Below the pieces are notes generated by a model. That model saw only the letters and a program-made list of their open reading frames with translations, did no database searches and was not told the DNA's origin. DNA of 42,188 nucleotides from Deltaproteobacteria bacterium (GTDB taxonomy: Bacteria > Desulfobacterota > GWC2-55-46 > DRQE01), in the NCBI GenBank assembly GCA_024278765.1, contig JAJRSM010000075.1, forward strand, positions 1 to 42,188, given 5' to 3'. Shown here one piece after another: positions 1 to 7,195 of the stretch (position 1 is its first letter; every line of letters starts with the position of its first letter). Made by a program: the position numbers and the translations under genes.

Positions 1-111
1 ATTGGCCGATATATCAAGGCGCTTTGAAACATCACTGACAGAATGACCGCGCTCTGTCACCTGTTTTACCGCCTCTTGCTTAAACTCTTCTGAATACCTC
101 TGATTGGACAT
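1..111 (-). CDS. IS3-family transposase OrfA, N-terminal 37 codons (cut by window edge)
   Basis: Reading the minus strand from the ATG at 111 gives a protein starting MSNQRYSEEFKQEAVKQV and continuing TERGHSVSDVSKRLDIS. This is the helix-turn-helix start of IS3-family OrfA proteins, which bind the element ends. An AGG-rich ribosome site lies just upstream (113-122). The rest of the gene, and the OrfB integrase, lie left of the window. The family call is confident; the exact IS type cannot be given. Confidence 0.85.
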   Translation of the reverse strand, partial: MSNQRYSEEFKQEAVKQVTERGHSVSDVSKRLDISAN

Positions 112-175
112 AGACACACCTCCGTTTGTTTGCAATTGTACCATCAAATGTGTCTACTAAAGCGGGGGAAGTCCA
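1..175 (-). mobile_element. Left-over end of an IS3-type insertion sequence
   Basis: The segment 151-175 (tgtctactaaagcggggg followed by aagtcca) read on the minus strand begins TGGACTTCCCCCGC. This matches the usual terminal inverted repeat style of IS3 elements and sits about 40 bp upstream of the OrfA start, where the end should be. The element boundary is therefore placed near 175. The other end and any target duplication are outside the window. Confidence 0.75.
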
Positions 176-689
176 GAACTACACACTAGAAAATGCCTGT
201 TACTTTATTACGATAACTGCAAGGAAGTTCATTCCGTTGTTTCGGGACGAAGAGGTTGTTCGTATTCTTTTTGATTCTTTGGAGTATTTAAGGCACAAAG
301 ACGGTTTGAAGGTCTATGCTTACGTAGTGATGCCAAACCACATTCATCTTGTTGTTGGTTGTGACTCAAAGGCTATGAATGACATAGTCGGTAGTTTTAA
401 GAGCTACACAAGTCGCAGTATAGCCGAGTATCTTGAGTTAAATGACGAGCAACGTCTAAAAGAAATTCAGAAAGTAGCATATAAAGGACAGAGCTACGCT
501 ATCTGGCAGGAGACCTTCCGTTCAGAGGTTATTTGTGACGAGGCTTTTTTAAGGCAGAAGGTGGATTATATTCATAATAATCCGGTCAAGGGGGGCTTGG
601 TCGAGTCTGTTGATGACTGGCAGCATTCGAGTTACGCTCAGTTGCAAGGTGATAATTTCGTGCTTGGTTTTAAGGTTGATAACTTTTAA
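126..689 (+). CDS. REP-associated tyrosine transposase (RAYT, Y1 family), 5' end replaced by IS sequence
   Basis: From about residue 18 the protein matches IS200-like Y1 transposases of the RAYT type. The HUH motif lies in VMPNHIHLVV, followed by a segment ending in YIHNNPVKGGLV that is typical of RAYTs. These enzymes nick and join single-stranded DNA at REP hairpins through a tyrosine. The first 17 codons (TTG start at 126) lie inside the IS end that stops near 175, so the native start is missing. The frame is open to the stop at 689, but there is no good ribosome site, so the gene is probably inactive or expressed only from IS-derived signals. The family call is firm; activity is doubtful. 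Confidence 0.8.
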   Translation: MFAIVPSNVSTKAGEVQNYTLENACYFITITARKFIPLFRDEEVVRILFDSLEYLRHKDGLKVYAYVVMPNHIHLVVGCDSKAMNDIVGSFKSYTSRSIAEYLELNDEQRLKEIQKVAYKGQSYAIWQETFRSEVICDEAFLRQKVDYIHNNPVKGGLVESVDDWQHSSYAQLQGDNFVLGFKVDNF

Positions 690-699
690 CAGTTGAATG

Positions 700-725
700 G
701 TTTCGGGGCGGGGACGCACCGAAAC
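700..725. repeat. Hairpin downstream of the RAYT gene
   Basis: GTTTCGG (700-706) and CCGAAAC (719-725) form a 7-bp stem around a G-rich loop of 12 nt. It lies 10 bp after the RAYT stop. No T run follows, so it is not a clear terminator. It may be a degenerate REP unit. Confidence 0.4.
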
Positions 726-740
726 ATCTTTAGCAGGATG

Positions 741-765
741 TGGTTCAGGTTGCAAACCTGAACCA
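741..765. repeat. REP-like perfect hairpin, 11-bp stem
   Basis: TGGTTCAGGTT (741-751) pairs perfectly with AACCTGAACCA (755-765) across a 3-nt loop. It sits 50 bp downstream of the RAYT gene, where RAYT genes commonly carry their cognate REP hairpins. The 171-bp gene-free stretch 690-860 also holds one copy of the CACCTGCGGTG word (769-779) and a GTAGGGCGGGC segment at 791 that resembles the 5' half of a REP unit. Confidence 0.55.
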
Positions 766-860
766 ACACACCTGCGGTGAGTAAATCTTCGTAGGGCGGG
801 CTGTGGCTACCTTTTGTTGGTTTAAGTTAGTAAAAATGGTTGTCGATCTCCACCTCTTTA

Positions 861-1625
861 TTACGCTTTTATTCTTTCCCTAATCCTCCGCTCCAGATAG
901 GCTTTGGCCTCTTTGACTGCCGTTTTTACAGTCCTGCCTTTTGCGAGCTTCGCGGCAATCGCAGAAGACAGCATACAGCCAGTGCCGTGCAGGGCTTTTT
1001 TATCTGCCTTGATGCGTCTGCCTTCAAAATGATGAAATCTCTTTCCGTCATATAGGACGTCTATGGGTGCGCCTTTGAGATGGCCTCCTGTTATAAGGAC
1101 ATTCTCCGTGCCGAGCGCATGCAAATCCATAGCTGCGGCTTCCATTTCTATTAAAATATCAATCTTCATCCCCGTAAGTATCCCGGCTTCTATTATATTC
1201 GGCGTGATGATACGACAAAGCGGTATGAGTTTTTTAAGGGCCGTGATGCCGTCTTTATTAAGCAGCGGCTTGCCGCTCAGTCTAAGACTGGTTGCAGCAC
1301 TTGCTGCCAAGACGGTATCAAGGACGACGTTACGGAGGCCGTGCCTTTTTATAGCGAGCCTTACGATATCTGCAAGCTCTCCTGTGCCGAGCATCCCGAT
1401 CTTTACGGCGTCTATTTCATACGCCGCCAGCAGCGTATTGAGCTGTTTTTTAAGCACAGCCGGCCTGACAGGCTCGACCATTGTTACGGTAACGCCGTCC
1501 TGTGCCGTGATGGCGGTAACGGCACTTAAGCCCTCAAGCTTAAAGGCAGTGAATACTGCTAGGTCGGCCTGAAGACCTGCTCCGCCGGTCGGATCAGAGC
1601 CTGCTATTGTTAAGATTTTTTTCAT
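861..1625 (-). CDS. thiD: Hydroxymethylpyrimidine/phosphomethylpyrimidine kinase
   Basis: ThiD phosphorylates HMP and HMP-phosphate in thiamine synthesis in the cytoplasm. The N-terminus ILTIAGSDPTGGAGLQADL is the family signature, and GTGCMLSSAIAAKLA near the C-terminus is the anion-hole and catalytic region of this ribokinase-fold family. The length of about 254 residues is normal. I chose the ATG at 1625 because the family starts at MKKILTIAGSD. A GTG at 1649 overlaps the upstream stop as GTGA and would add 8 residues. Odd feature: between VVLDTVLAAS and GKPLL there are about seven extra residues compared with E. coli and B. subtilis ThiD. They are encoded exactly by the palindrome at 1278-1293 (see findings). 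Confidence 0.93.
   Translation of the reverse strand: MKKILTIAGSDPTGGAGLQADLAVFTAFKLEGLSAVTAITAQDGVTVTMVEPVRPAVLKKQLNTLLAAYEIDAVKIGMLGTGELADIVRLAIKRHGLRNVVLDTVLAASAATSLRLSGKPLLNKDGITALKKLIPLCRIITPNIIEAGILTGMKIDILIEMEAAAMDLHALGTENVLITGGHLKGAPIDVLYDGKRFHHFEGRRIKADKKALHGTGCMLSSAIAAKLAKGRTVKTAVKEAKAYLERRIRERIKA
1278..1303. repeat. Palindromic insertion-like element inside thiD
   Basis: CAGTCTAAGACTGGTT (1278-1293) can fold as CAGTC-TAA-GACTG. The same 16 bases recur at 25367-25382 inside an intergenic repeat. In both places CTTG follows a few bases later (1300-1303 and 25388-25391). In thiD it encodes the extra residues TSLRLS. Confidence 0.5.
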
Positions 1626-1645
1626 ATCTTTGTTTATGCCTTGGC

Positions 1646-2254
1646 TCACATTAGAAAATAAAATATAAATGATTGAACAACACCGATTAAGAAGCCTATT
1701 ACTCCGCCGAGTTTTTCAATGTGTTTTAGCTCTCGTGCTATGAAATCAGTCAGGAGCCCTTCGAACTTATGGGAATCCAGCTTGTCTATGCGTGAGGCCA
1801 GCAGGTTTTTTACATCTAGCTTATTGCTGAAGCTCTTTGCAAATGCCGACTTTTTTTTATCCAGATGCAGGAGTATCTCTTTACTAAGTAAGTGCTTAAG
1901 TTGCGTCGTAAGGTTATCCGAGATAAGCCCGACCAGCGGTATCTTTTTTATCTTCGCTGGTTTTATGCGGTGCTCGACGACGTTCTCTACTATTTGTTCG
2001 ACCTCTTTTTTCAGGTCCATGCCGCCCAGGGCCTTACCTAGATCCTTGGAGTTTAAGAGTTCCTTCTCTATTACCTGTGCTATGCTGCGTGATATTTCTT
2101 TGCGGCGCTTGGGGATAAGCCCCTGAAAGGTGAAGCCGAGAATTTTTTTAGGATAGTGAGGGCGGAAAAGAAGTTTAATGGCGACGTAGTTAGTTAGCCA
2201 GCCAATTACTGCGCCGACTAGCGGGGGCATAAGGAATATGTAGAATGTGGTCAT
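1646..2254 (-). CDS. DUF445 family membrane protein
   Basis: This is a protein of 202 residues. The N-terminus is hydrophobic (about residues 4-20), followed by IGWLTNYVAIKLLFRPH, the hallmark of DUF445 (YheB-like) proteins. The middle is charged and helical, and the C-terminus (about 183-202, VIGFLIGVVQSFIFYFLM) is a second membrane segment. The topology is therefore two membrane helices bracketing a cytoplasmic or periplasmic helical domain. The molecular function of the family is not known. Its stop overlaps a possible GTG start of thiD, suggesting co-transcription. Confidence 0.85.
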   Translation of the reverse strand: MTTFYIFLMPPLVGAVIGWLTNYVAIKLLFRPHYPKKILGFTFQGLIPKRRKEISRSIAQVIEKELLNSKDLGKALGGMDLKKEVEQIVENVVEHRIKPAKIKKIPLVGLISDNLTTQLKHLLSKEILLHLDKKKSAFAKSFSNKLDVKNLLASRIDKLDSHKFEGLLTDFIARELKHIEKLGGVIGFLIGVVQSFIFYFLM

Positions 2255-2341
2255 TGTTTTTTACGTGGGTAAAGGTTTAAGAAGTTGCGGTGCGGGCCTG
2301 CGCTGGAAAGCCCTTCTGAGAGCCGCGCCGCATGGGCTGGC

Positions 2342-2614
2342 CTAGAAGGTCTTCTTAGCGGTCTCTTCTTCAAGGTACTTTCTGTAGAGTATATCCCACT
2401 CAGGGCTTCCCTCTGGTACGTCCTTTGAGAGAGACTGGATCTTTGCCCTTGCTGCCTCGTCTGCCAGGTCGCCGAGGTGTAGGTACTCGGTTATCGTACG
2501 CTTGATCTCTTTTAAGGCCTCGTTCTCATTTGTATAGTCAACGAGATCGTCCTGCCAGATCCCATCACAGACCAGATGTGAGAGGTGCGAGATTCTGTCC
2601 TCTGATAGTTTCAT
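2342..2614 (-). CDS. DUF507 family protein (second copy)
   Basis: This 90-residue protein starts MKLSEDRISHLSHLV and ends YRKYLEEETAKKTF. The pattern of an N-terminal MKLSEDRI helix and a C-terminal WDILYRKYLEEE segment is that of DUF507 proteins, which have no known function and are common in deltaproteobacteria. It overlaps the preceding DUF507 gene by an ATGA, so the two are translationally coupled and may form a heteromer. Confidence 0.8.
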   Translation of the reverse strand: MKLSEDRISHLSHLVCDGIWQDDLVDYTNENEALKEIKRTITEYLHLGDLADEAARAKIQSLSKDVPEGSPEWDILYRKYLEEETAKKTF

Positions 2615-2892
2615 AGGATTATACCTCGCTCTCTGGCTAGCTTGTGCTTGACCATATTAAAGACCTTACGATAGTCTACGGCCCCAGAGTCTACGTCACT
2701 ACTGTGTGCGTCGAGCATGCCGTCAACCTCACGGTCCAGTGCATCTTCAGCGGATAAGTCCTTTGTGATCGCCTCATTCATTCTGTTTAGAATGGTCTTT
2801 TCATTGGCCTTTAACTCTACAAGACCTTTGTTTTTGAGGTTCTCCAGGACCTTTGCAGTGACTCGTGCGATTTGTTCTTCTGATAGTTTCAT
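2611..2892 (-). CDS. DUF507 family protein (first copy)
   Basis: The protein starts MKLSEEQIARVTAKVLENL and ends VFNMVKHKLARERGIIL, 93 residues. I placed the start at 2892 because the partner gene and the family begin MKLSE. An upstream start at 2928 would add 12 residues of poor similarity. It and the next gene look like ancient paralogues: both begin MKLSE, with a related central helix containing L and D at similar spacing. Function unknown. Transcription probably starts in 2893-2955, divergent from the gene at 3050. Confidence 0.8.
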   Translation of the reverse strand: MKLSEEQIARVTAKVLENLKNKGLVELKANEKTILNRMNEAITKDLSAEDALDREVDGMLDAHSSDVDSGAVDYRKVFNMVKHKLARERGIIL

Positions 2893-2955
2893 TAGGGCCA
2901 TGATTACATAATTAAAGAGAGGCATCAAGTCTTTTCACTGCCTAGGGGTTTCGTA

Positions 2956-2984
2956 TTGACAGGGCCGTCTCTTTCGTGTTTTAT
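2956..2984 (+). promoter_or_regulatory. Candidate sigma70-type promoter for the 3050 gene
   Basis: TTGACA at 2956-2961 is followed after 17 bp by TTTTAT (2979-2984). The -35 is perfect and the -10 is weak. It faces the gene at 3050, whose ribosome site GGAGG lies 7 bp before the ATG. Confidence 0.5.
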
Positions 2985-3049
2985 TTATAGCAACAATCAA
3001 TTCGCTTGGAGAAAGTACGCTGGCGTGCAAAATAAAGGGAGGCCTTGAT

Positions 3050-3448
3050 ATGTCGTTTATGAAAACACGTTTTTTTAGGTCGATAACACTAAGTCTCATC
3101 TTTTCCTTCTTTTTAGTAGCAATTATTCCACAAAATAGTCATGCATATATAGCCGCAGCCGAAGAGGTGACCTCGACCAGACAGGCAGACGAGGCAACTG
3201 TGCAGAGGATACTAGAGTCAAAGGCCGTATCAGAGAGGCTCGCTGGCTTTGGTCTGACAGCCGCAGAGGTAGATTCAAAGGTTAAGCGTCTAAGCGATAG
3301 CGAACTGCATAGTTTTGCATCAAATCTTAAGAGCGTATCTCCGGGCCAAGGTGCCGGAGCGATAATAGCAGTATTGGTTATTGCTATTCTGGTCTTTGTT
3401 CTGCTTCATGTTTCAGGGCATAGGGTTGTAATAGAGCCAATCGACTAG
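3050..3448 (+). CDS. PA2779-like small membrane protein
   Basis: This 132-residue protein has a signal-like hydrophobic segment at residues 10-27 and a likely cleavage after SHA. A helical region with SKAVSERLAGFGLTAAEVDSK and LSDSELHSFA follows, then a glycine-rich hinge and a membrane helix (about 104-120, IIAVLVIAILVFVLLHV). This layout, including the AVxxRLxxxGL and LSDxELH words, matches the PA2779 family. PA2779-family genes are usually found next to a PA2778-type C39-like peptidase, and one follows here at 3619. The function is unknown; a role in processing or export of a peptide in the envelope is inference from context. Confidence 0.75.
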   Translation: MSFMKTRFFRSITLSLIFSFFLVAIIPQNSHAYIAAAEEVTSTRQADEATVQRILESKAVSERLAGFGLTAAEVDSKVKRLSDSELHSFASNLKSVSPGQGAGAIIAVLVIAILVFVLLHVSGHRVVIEPID

Positions 3449-3484
3449 GGTTAGTCTTTGGCTAATTCATTTGATTTGGGCTGT

Positions 3485-3521
3485 AACCTTCGGTACGGTC
3501 ATACGTCTCGTACCGAAGGTT
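3485..3521 (+). terminator. Perfect 13-bp hairpin between the PA2779-like and peptidase genes
   Basis: AACCTTCGGTACG (3485-3497) pairs with CGTACCGAAGGTT (3509-3521) around an 11-nt loop. No run of T follows, so it may be a processing or partial-termination structure that lets the first gene be expressed more than the peptidase. The gap between the two genes is 170 bp. Confidence 0.5.
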
Positions 3522-3618
3522 GTCTAAGCTTTATTTATAGTCGTAACAGGTCTTTGCTTTAGGATGTTTTGTTTGCAGGTGCAGGTAATGGAGTTTGAGG
3601 AGGGGAGGAGGGAATGAT

Positions 3619-4233
3619 ATGAAAAGAGATCTTACGTCCCATCTTCAAAACAGGTTATTTTCTTTTAAAGTACCTATTTTTTTATTTTCACTAATCCTCC
3701 TTACGGCGATTACAGGCTGCACCACTGCGAAGCTTCAGTCTGTCGTTGCCGGTATAACCTCAGGACAAGACTCTAGAGCTTACCTTATAAAAGACGTCCC
3801 CATTATAACACAGGGCGATAAACTCTGTGGCCCGGCGGCCCTCGCTACTGTTATGAATTATCACGGCAACCCGGTTACTCAGCAGCAGGCCGCCTCCAGT
3901 ATTTTTACTGAACGTGCGCAGGGAACCTTTACCCTTGATATGTTGTTATATGCCAAGGGCGCAAAAGGGGTAGAGGCCACACATTACAGCGGTGATCTTA
4001 ACGACATCAGGCGCAGGATTCGTGATGACAATCCTCCTATACTTTTCCTTAAGAGCGGGCTCAGGCGTTTCCCAAAGGGTCATTTTGTTGTCGTAACCGG
4101 CTTTAGTGATACTCGTAAGGTAGTCATTATGCATGATGGTGGCCCAGAGCCTGTTATTATGAGTTATAGTAGCCTATTGGCTTCGTGGAGGAAGACTGCG
4201 TACTCGACCTTGCTTGTTACTAAGGTGCAGTGA
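3619..4233 (+). CDS. C39-like cysteine peptidase lipoprotein (PA2778 type)
   Basis: The start at 3619 is chosen because a strong GAGGAGGG ribosome site precedes it. A hydrophobic N-terminus ends in the lipobox ITGC (C34), so the protein is probably a lipoprotein outside the inner membrane. The papain-like fold of C39 peptidases is visible: oxyanion Gln at about 64, Cys70 in KLCGPAALATVMNYHG, His155 in KGHFVVVTGF and Asp173 in MHDGGP. C39 domains cut double-glycine leaders of exported peptides; the PA2778 group is not characterised. In Pseudomonas relatives the peptidase is followed by TPR repeats in the same chain; here the TPR part is the next gene. Confidence 0.8.
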   Translation: MKRDLTSHLQNRLFSFKVPIFLFSLILLTAITGCTTAKLQSVVAGITSGQDSRAYLIKDVPIITQGDKLCGPAALATVMNYHGNPVTQQQAASSIFTERAQGTFTLDMLLYAKGAKGVEATHYSGDLNDIRRRIRDDNPPILFLKSGLRRFPKGHFVVVTGFSDTRKVVIMHDGGPEPVIMSYSSLLASWRKTAYSTLLVTKVQ

Positions 4234-4982
4234 TGGCGCGTCATTATCTGCGTAGTATTTATCTTAAGTTCGCCCCTTCAAATCTCAATAAACTATTGGC
4301 GGTCCTCTGCTTAAGTCTCTTCATTTATCTGCCAGCCTGCGTTACTACGTCTGAGCAGTCGCGCACCGGCACTGCGCCGCAGCTTGCGCAGAAGCCTTCT
4401 GTTAATGAAGTTAGCCCTATGAGCTTTGATGAACACCTGCGCCTTGGCAAGATCTATGAGTTAGATGGTAATCTGCGCCCAGCCTTCAGGGAGTACCAAC
4501 TGGCACGCCGGATGAGGAAAAATGACAGTCGTCCGTATTTTGGTATCGGCAATATTCAGCTAAGGAACGGTGAGTTCGCCAAGGCAGAAAAGAGTTATAA
4601 GAAAGCTATTAGGCGCTACTCTAAGGTTGGTGTTTATTATAATAATCTGGCTTGGGTCTATATTAATCAGAAGCGATACGAAGAAGCCCATGTCATGGCC
4701 AGTAAAGGTGCGGAGCTGGATAAGGGTAGGTCCTATATATATCTAGATACAATTGGTGTGATCGAGATGCGTCAGGGTAACTTCACAGGTGCCGAAGAAA
4801 AGCTAAAAGAGGCCCTTGCCGCAATGCCGCCGTTAAATACCCGTGGACTTTTAAATGTCTATGAAAACCTGCACGAGCTGTATACAAAAATGATGCTACG
4901 CACCGATGATATGGTAGAGGTTGAGCGATATATTGATGAGCTTCGGCAAAGCCTTGGCACTACCGTGCCGATGCTACCATAA
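4233..4982 (+). CDS. TPR-repeat lipoprotein
   Basis: The start codon overlaps the stop of the peptidase gene by one base (TGATG), so translation is coupled. The N-terminus has a hydrophobic stretch ending in LPAC (C36), a plausible lipobox. Residues of about 65-205 contain TPR-type helices: HLRLGKIYELDGNLRPAFREYQ, then YFGIGNIQLRNGEFAKAEKSY, then YNNLAWVYINQKRYEEA and a further pair. TPRs hold partner proteins. With the preceding gene this looks like a peptidase and TPR pair that in other genomes is one protein. Substrate unknown. Confidence 0.82.
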   Translation: MARHYLRSIYLKFAPSNLNKLLAVLCLSLFIYLPACVTTSEQSRTGTAPQLAQKPSVNEVSPMSFDEHLRLGKIYELDGNLRPAFREYQLARRMRKNDSRPYFGIGNIQLRNGEFAKAEKSYKKAIRRYSKVGVYYNNLAWVYINQKRYEEAHVMASKGAELDKGRSYIYLDTIGVIEMRQGNFTGAEEKLKEALAAMPPLNTRGLLNVYENLHELYTKMMLRTDDMVEVERYIDELRQSLGTTVPMLP

Positions 4983-4998
4983 AACAAAGGGAGTCAAC

Positions 4999-5745
4999 TT
5001 GAGAATTATATACGGAATAAATCCGGTCGCTGAGGCCCTTGCCGCAGGGCGCGTTGGTATAAGCGAACTGCTGGTATCTAGTAGGCGCAAGGATAAGGCC
5101 TTGGAGGTTGTCGTAAGGTCGGCCAAGGTTAAGAAGATAAAGGTAACCATCGCAGAGCCGCAGAGGCTGAATAAGGCCGCAGGGACTGATTTTCATCAGG
5201 GGGTCGTCGCGGTATTTAAGGGCGAGTATCCTTACTGCGATATCGAGGATATAATAGATGACTGGCGCACTAGCGGCAGCTCGGCCTTTATCTTGATCCT
5301 AGATTGCATTCAGGATCCGCAAAACTTTGGGGCACTCGTAAGGGCCGCGCATTGTGCAGGTGTTAACGGCATTGTCATCCCCAAGGATAGGGCCGTAGAG
5401 GTTACCCCTACGGTCGTAAAGGCATCGGCCGGTGCGACCGAGCATAGCCTTATCACACGTGTTACGAATCTGCGCGATGCGATTAAAAAACTTAAGGACG
5501 CAGGTGTCTGGATAGCAGGCATAGAGGCGAGCTTTGGTGATACGATCTATAATACAGAGCTTGATGGTGATATAGCAATCGTGATCGGCAGCGAGGGAAG
5601 CGGGATGCGCAGGCTTATTCGCGCCGAATGTGATTATCATGTGAGTATCCCTATGAAGGGCCGAGTTAATTCCCTCAGTGCCGCGCAGGCCGGAGCCATT
5701 GCTATCTTTGAAGTTGCAAGGCAGAAGGAGACAAAGGGTGGATAG
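4999..5745 (+). CDS. rlmB: TrmH-family 23S rRNA 2'-O-ribose methyltransferase, RlmB type
   Basis: The protein (248 residues) has an N-terminal substrate-binding domain starting IIYGINPVAEAL and a SPOUT knot. The TrmH motifs are all present: LDCIQDPQNFGALVRAA (motif 1, with N and R), IAIVIGSEGSGMR (motif 2) and VSIPMKGRVNSLSAAQAGAI (motif 3). RlmB methylates G2251 of 23S rRNA using SAM. I chose the TTG at 4999 because AAAGGGAG lies 6 bp upstream and the family begins at this point. Other TrmH enzymes (tRNA Gm18) are possible but the N-terminal domain favours RlmB. Confidence 0.88.
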   Translation: MRIIYGINPVAEALAAGRVGISELLVSSRRKDKALEVVVRSAKVKKIKVTIAEPQRLNKAAGTDFHQGVVAVFKGEYPYCDIEDIIDDWRTSGSSAFILILDCIQDPQNFGALVRAAHCAGVNGIVIPKDRAVEVTPTVVKASAGATEHSLITRVTNLRDAIKKLKDAGVWIAGIEASFGDTIYNTELDGDIAIVIGSEGSGMRRLIRAECDYHVSIPMKGRVNSLSAAQAGAIAIFEVARQKETKGG

Positions 5746-6955
5746 ATTAGTTCGGCTTATAGAAGAAGCGGTAGTTACTACCTCTGGCGTGGTCACCCGG
5801 ACACCCATAGTATATTCAAGGACATTTTCTGAGACCTTCGGTATCGAGGTTTTTTTCAAGCTGGAAAACCTGCAAAAGACCGGTTCATTTAAGGCGCGTG
5901 GTGCTTATAATAAGATAAAAAACTTGAAGAAGCAGGGTGAAGTTAAAGGTGTAATAGCTGCTTCAAGCGGCAACCACGCCCAGGGTGTGGCCTGGGCAGC
6001 GGCACTTTGTAAAGTGAAATCCGTTATTGTCATGCCAGAGACAGCACCAATTATAAAGCGCGTAGCAACCAAGGGTTATGGTGCTGAGGTAATTCTGCAC
6101 GGCTCTTCATTTTCAGATGCCTTTGGTCGCGCTGAAGAAGTAGCAAAGGAGCGGGGCCTGAGTTTTGTCCATGCCTTTGACGATGAACTGATAATGGCAG
6201 GGCAGGGTACTATCGGGTTGGAGATCGCAGAGCAGATGCCGGATCTGGATATGGTTATTGTCCCTGTCGGCGGCGGTGGGTTGATCTCAGGGATTGCAAC
6301 GGGGTTGAAATCAAGGCTGCCAAAGGCGCGCGTCATAGGCGTTCAGGCTCGTGCCTATACATCGGCCCTTGATTCTTTAAAGAAAGGCCGGCTCGTAGCA
6401 GGTAAGAGCGAGCCGACGATAGCCGATGGCATTGCGATAAAGAAGATTGGTAAATTACCATTTAAATATATTAAGAAAAATGTAGATAAGATTGTGAGCG
6501 TCGGTGAGGAGACCATCGCCGAGGCTGTTTTAAAGTTACTGGAGCGTAAGAAGCTATCTGTCGAGGGGGCAGGGGCCGTAGGGCTTGCTGCGTTAATGGA
6601 AGGAAAGATCAAGTCAGGTAAAGCTAAAAAGAAGAAGGTCTTGATACTTCTAAGTGGCGGCAATATAGATGTCACGATGCTTGATAGGGTTATAAGGTTA
6701 GGACTTCAGAAGGAAGGCCGTATCTTTAAATTTACAACTATAATCTCGGATAAACCCGGAGCTCTTGCATTGCTTACCAGTATCATCGCCGAGTCAAAGT
6801 CCAATATACTACAGATGCATCACCAACGCGACGCGGCATACGTACCGATAGGTAGTACGAGGCTGGAGGTTATCCTTGAGGTCGAGGACCGCAACCATAG
6901 TGTGCGTGTGGTAGCTGCCTTAGAGGCTGCGGGTTATGAGGTCAGTGTGGAGTGA
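5738..6955 (+). CDS. ilvA: Threonine ammonia-lyase with C-terminal ACT domain
   Basis: This PLP enzyme deaminates threonine to 2-oxobutyrate, the first step towards isoleucine. The PLP lysine is K52 in TGSFKARGAYNKI. SSGNHAQGVAWAA and the glycine loop VPVGGGGLISGIA bind the cofactor phosphate. Residues of about 325-400 form one ACT domain (FTTIISDKPGALALLTSIIAE), as in the short-form biosynthetic or catabolic TdcB-like enzymes of about 400 residues. The start is a GTG overlapping the rlmB stop by 8 bp, with AAGGAG upstream. Whether it is anabolic or catabolic cannot be told, since no other branched-chain gene is present. Confidence 0.9.
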   Translation: MDRLVRLIEEAVVTTSGVVTRTPIVYSRTFSETFGIEVFFKLENLQKTGSFKARGAYNKIKNLKKQGEVKGVIAASSGNHAQGVAWAAALCKVKSVIVMPETAPIIKRVATKGYGAEVILHGSSFSDAFGRAEEVAKERGLSFVHAFDDELIMAGQGTIGLEIAEQMPDLDMVIVPVGGGGLISGIATGLKSRLPKARVIGVQARAYTSALDSLKKGRLVAGKSEPTIADGIAIKKIGKLPFKYIKKNVDKIVSVGEETIAEAVLKLLERKKLSVEGAGAVGLAALMEGKIKSGKAKKKKVLILLSGGNIDVTMLDRVIRLGLQKEGRIFKFTTIISDKPGALALLTSIIAESKSNILQMHHQRDAAYVPIGSTRLEVILEVEDRNHSVRVVAALEAAGYEVSVE

Positions 6956-6970
6956 ATGAGTTTATCTTGA

Positions 6971-7165
6971 TTAACTGTCAAAACCCATTGTAGTTACAAT
7001 GGGTTTTGTTATACCTTTTTTTAATTTAGGTTTATTTTTTTGAGAATGAAAATATTGTACGGCTTCAGCCATTTCAGACCGTGAAAGTTTCTTGTATGCA
7101 ATTACATTGTAGGTGATGTCAGCAGTTTCATCGCTAATAATGTTTTTAATGATTGGATTTTCCAT
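6971..7165 (-). CDS. Small conserved-looking protein of unknown function, 64 residues
   Basis: The sequence MENPIIKNIISDETADIT is followed by YNVIAYKKLSRSEMAEAVQY and a lysine-rich tail ending TMGFDS. The AYKKLSRSEM part followed by a basic KPKLKKG stretch looks like a real protein rather than chance, but I do not recognise the family. The last codons lie inside the terminator hairpin of the convergent ilvA gene. No clear ribosome site precedes the ATG. It lies downstream of the HIT gene on the same strand. Confidence 0.5.
   Translation of the reverse strand: MENPIIKNIISDETADITYNVIAYKKLSRSEMAEAVQYFHSQKNKPKLKKGITKPIVTTMGFDS
6979..7022 (+). terminator. Rho-independent terminator after ilvA
   Basis: CAAAACCCATTGTA (6979-6992) pairs perfectly with TACAATGGGTTTTG (6995-7008). 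A T-rich tract follows within 8 bp (7015-7022) on the plus strand. It ends the 3050-6955 plus-strand gene run. Confidence 0.8.
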
Positions 7166-7195
7166 ATTGTTGTTTTTATAGCGTTTTATAGTTCG

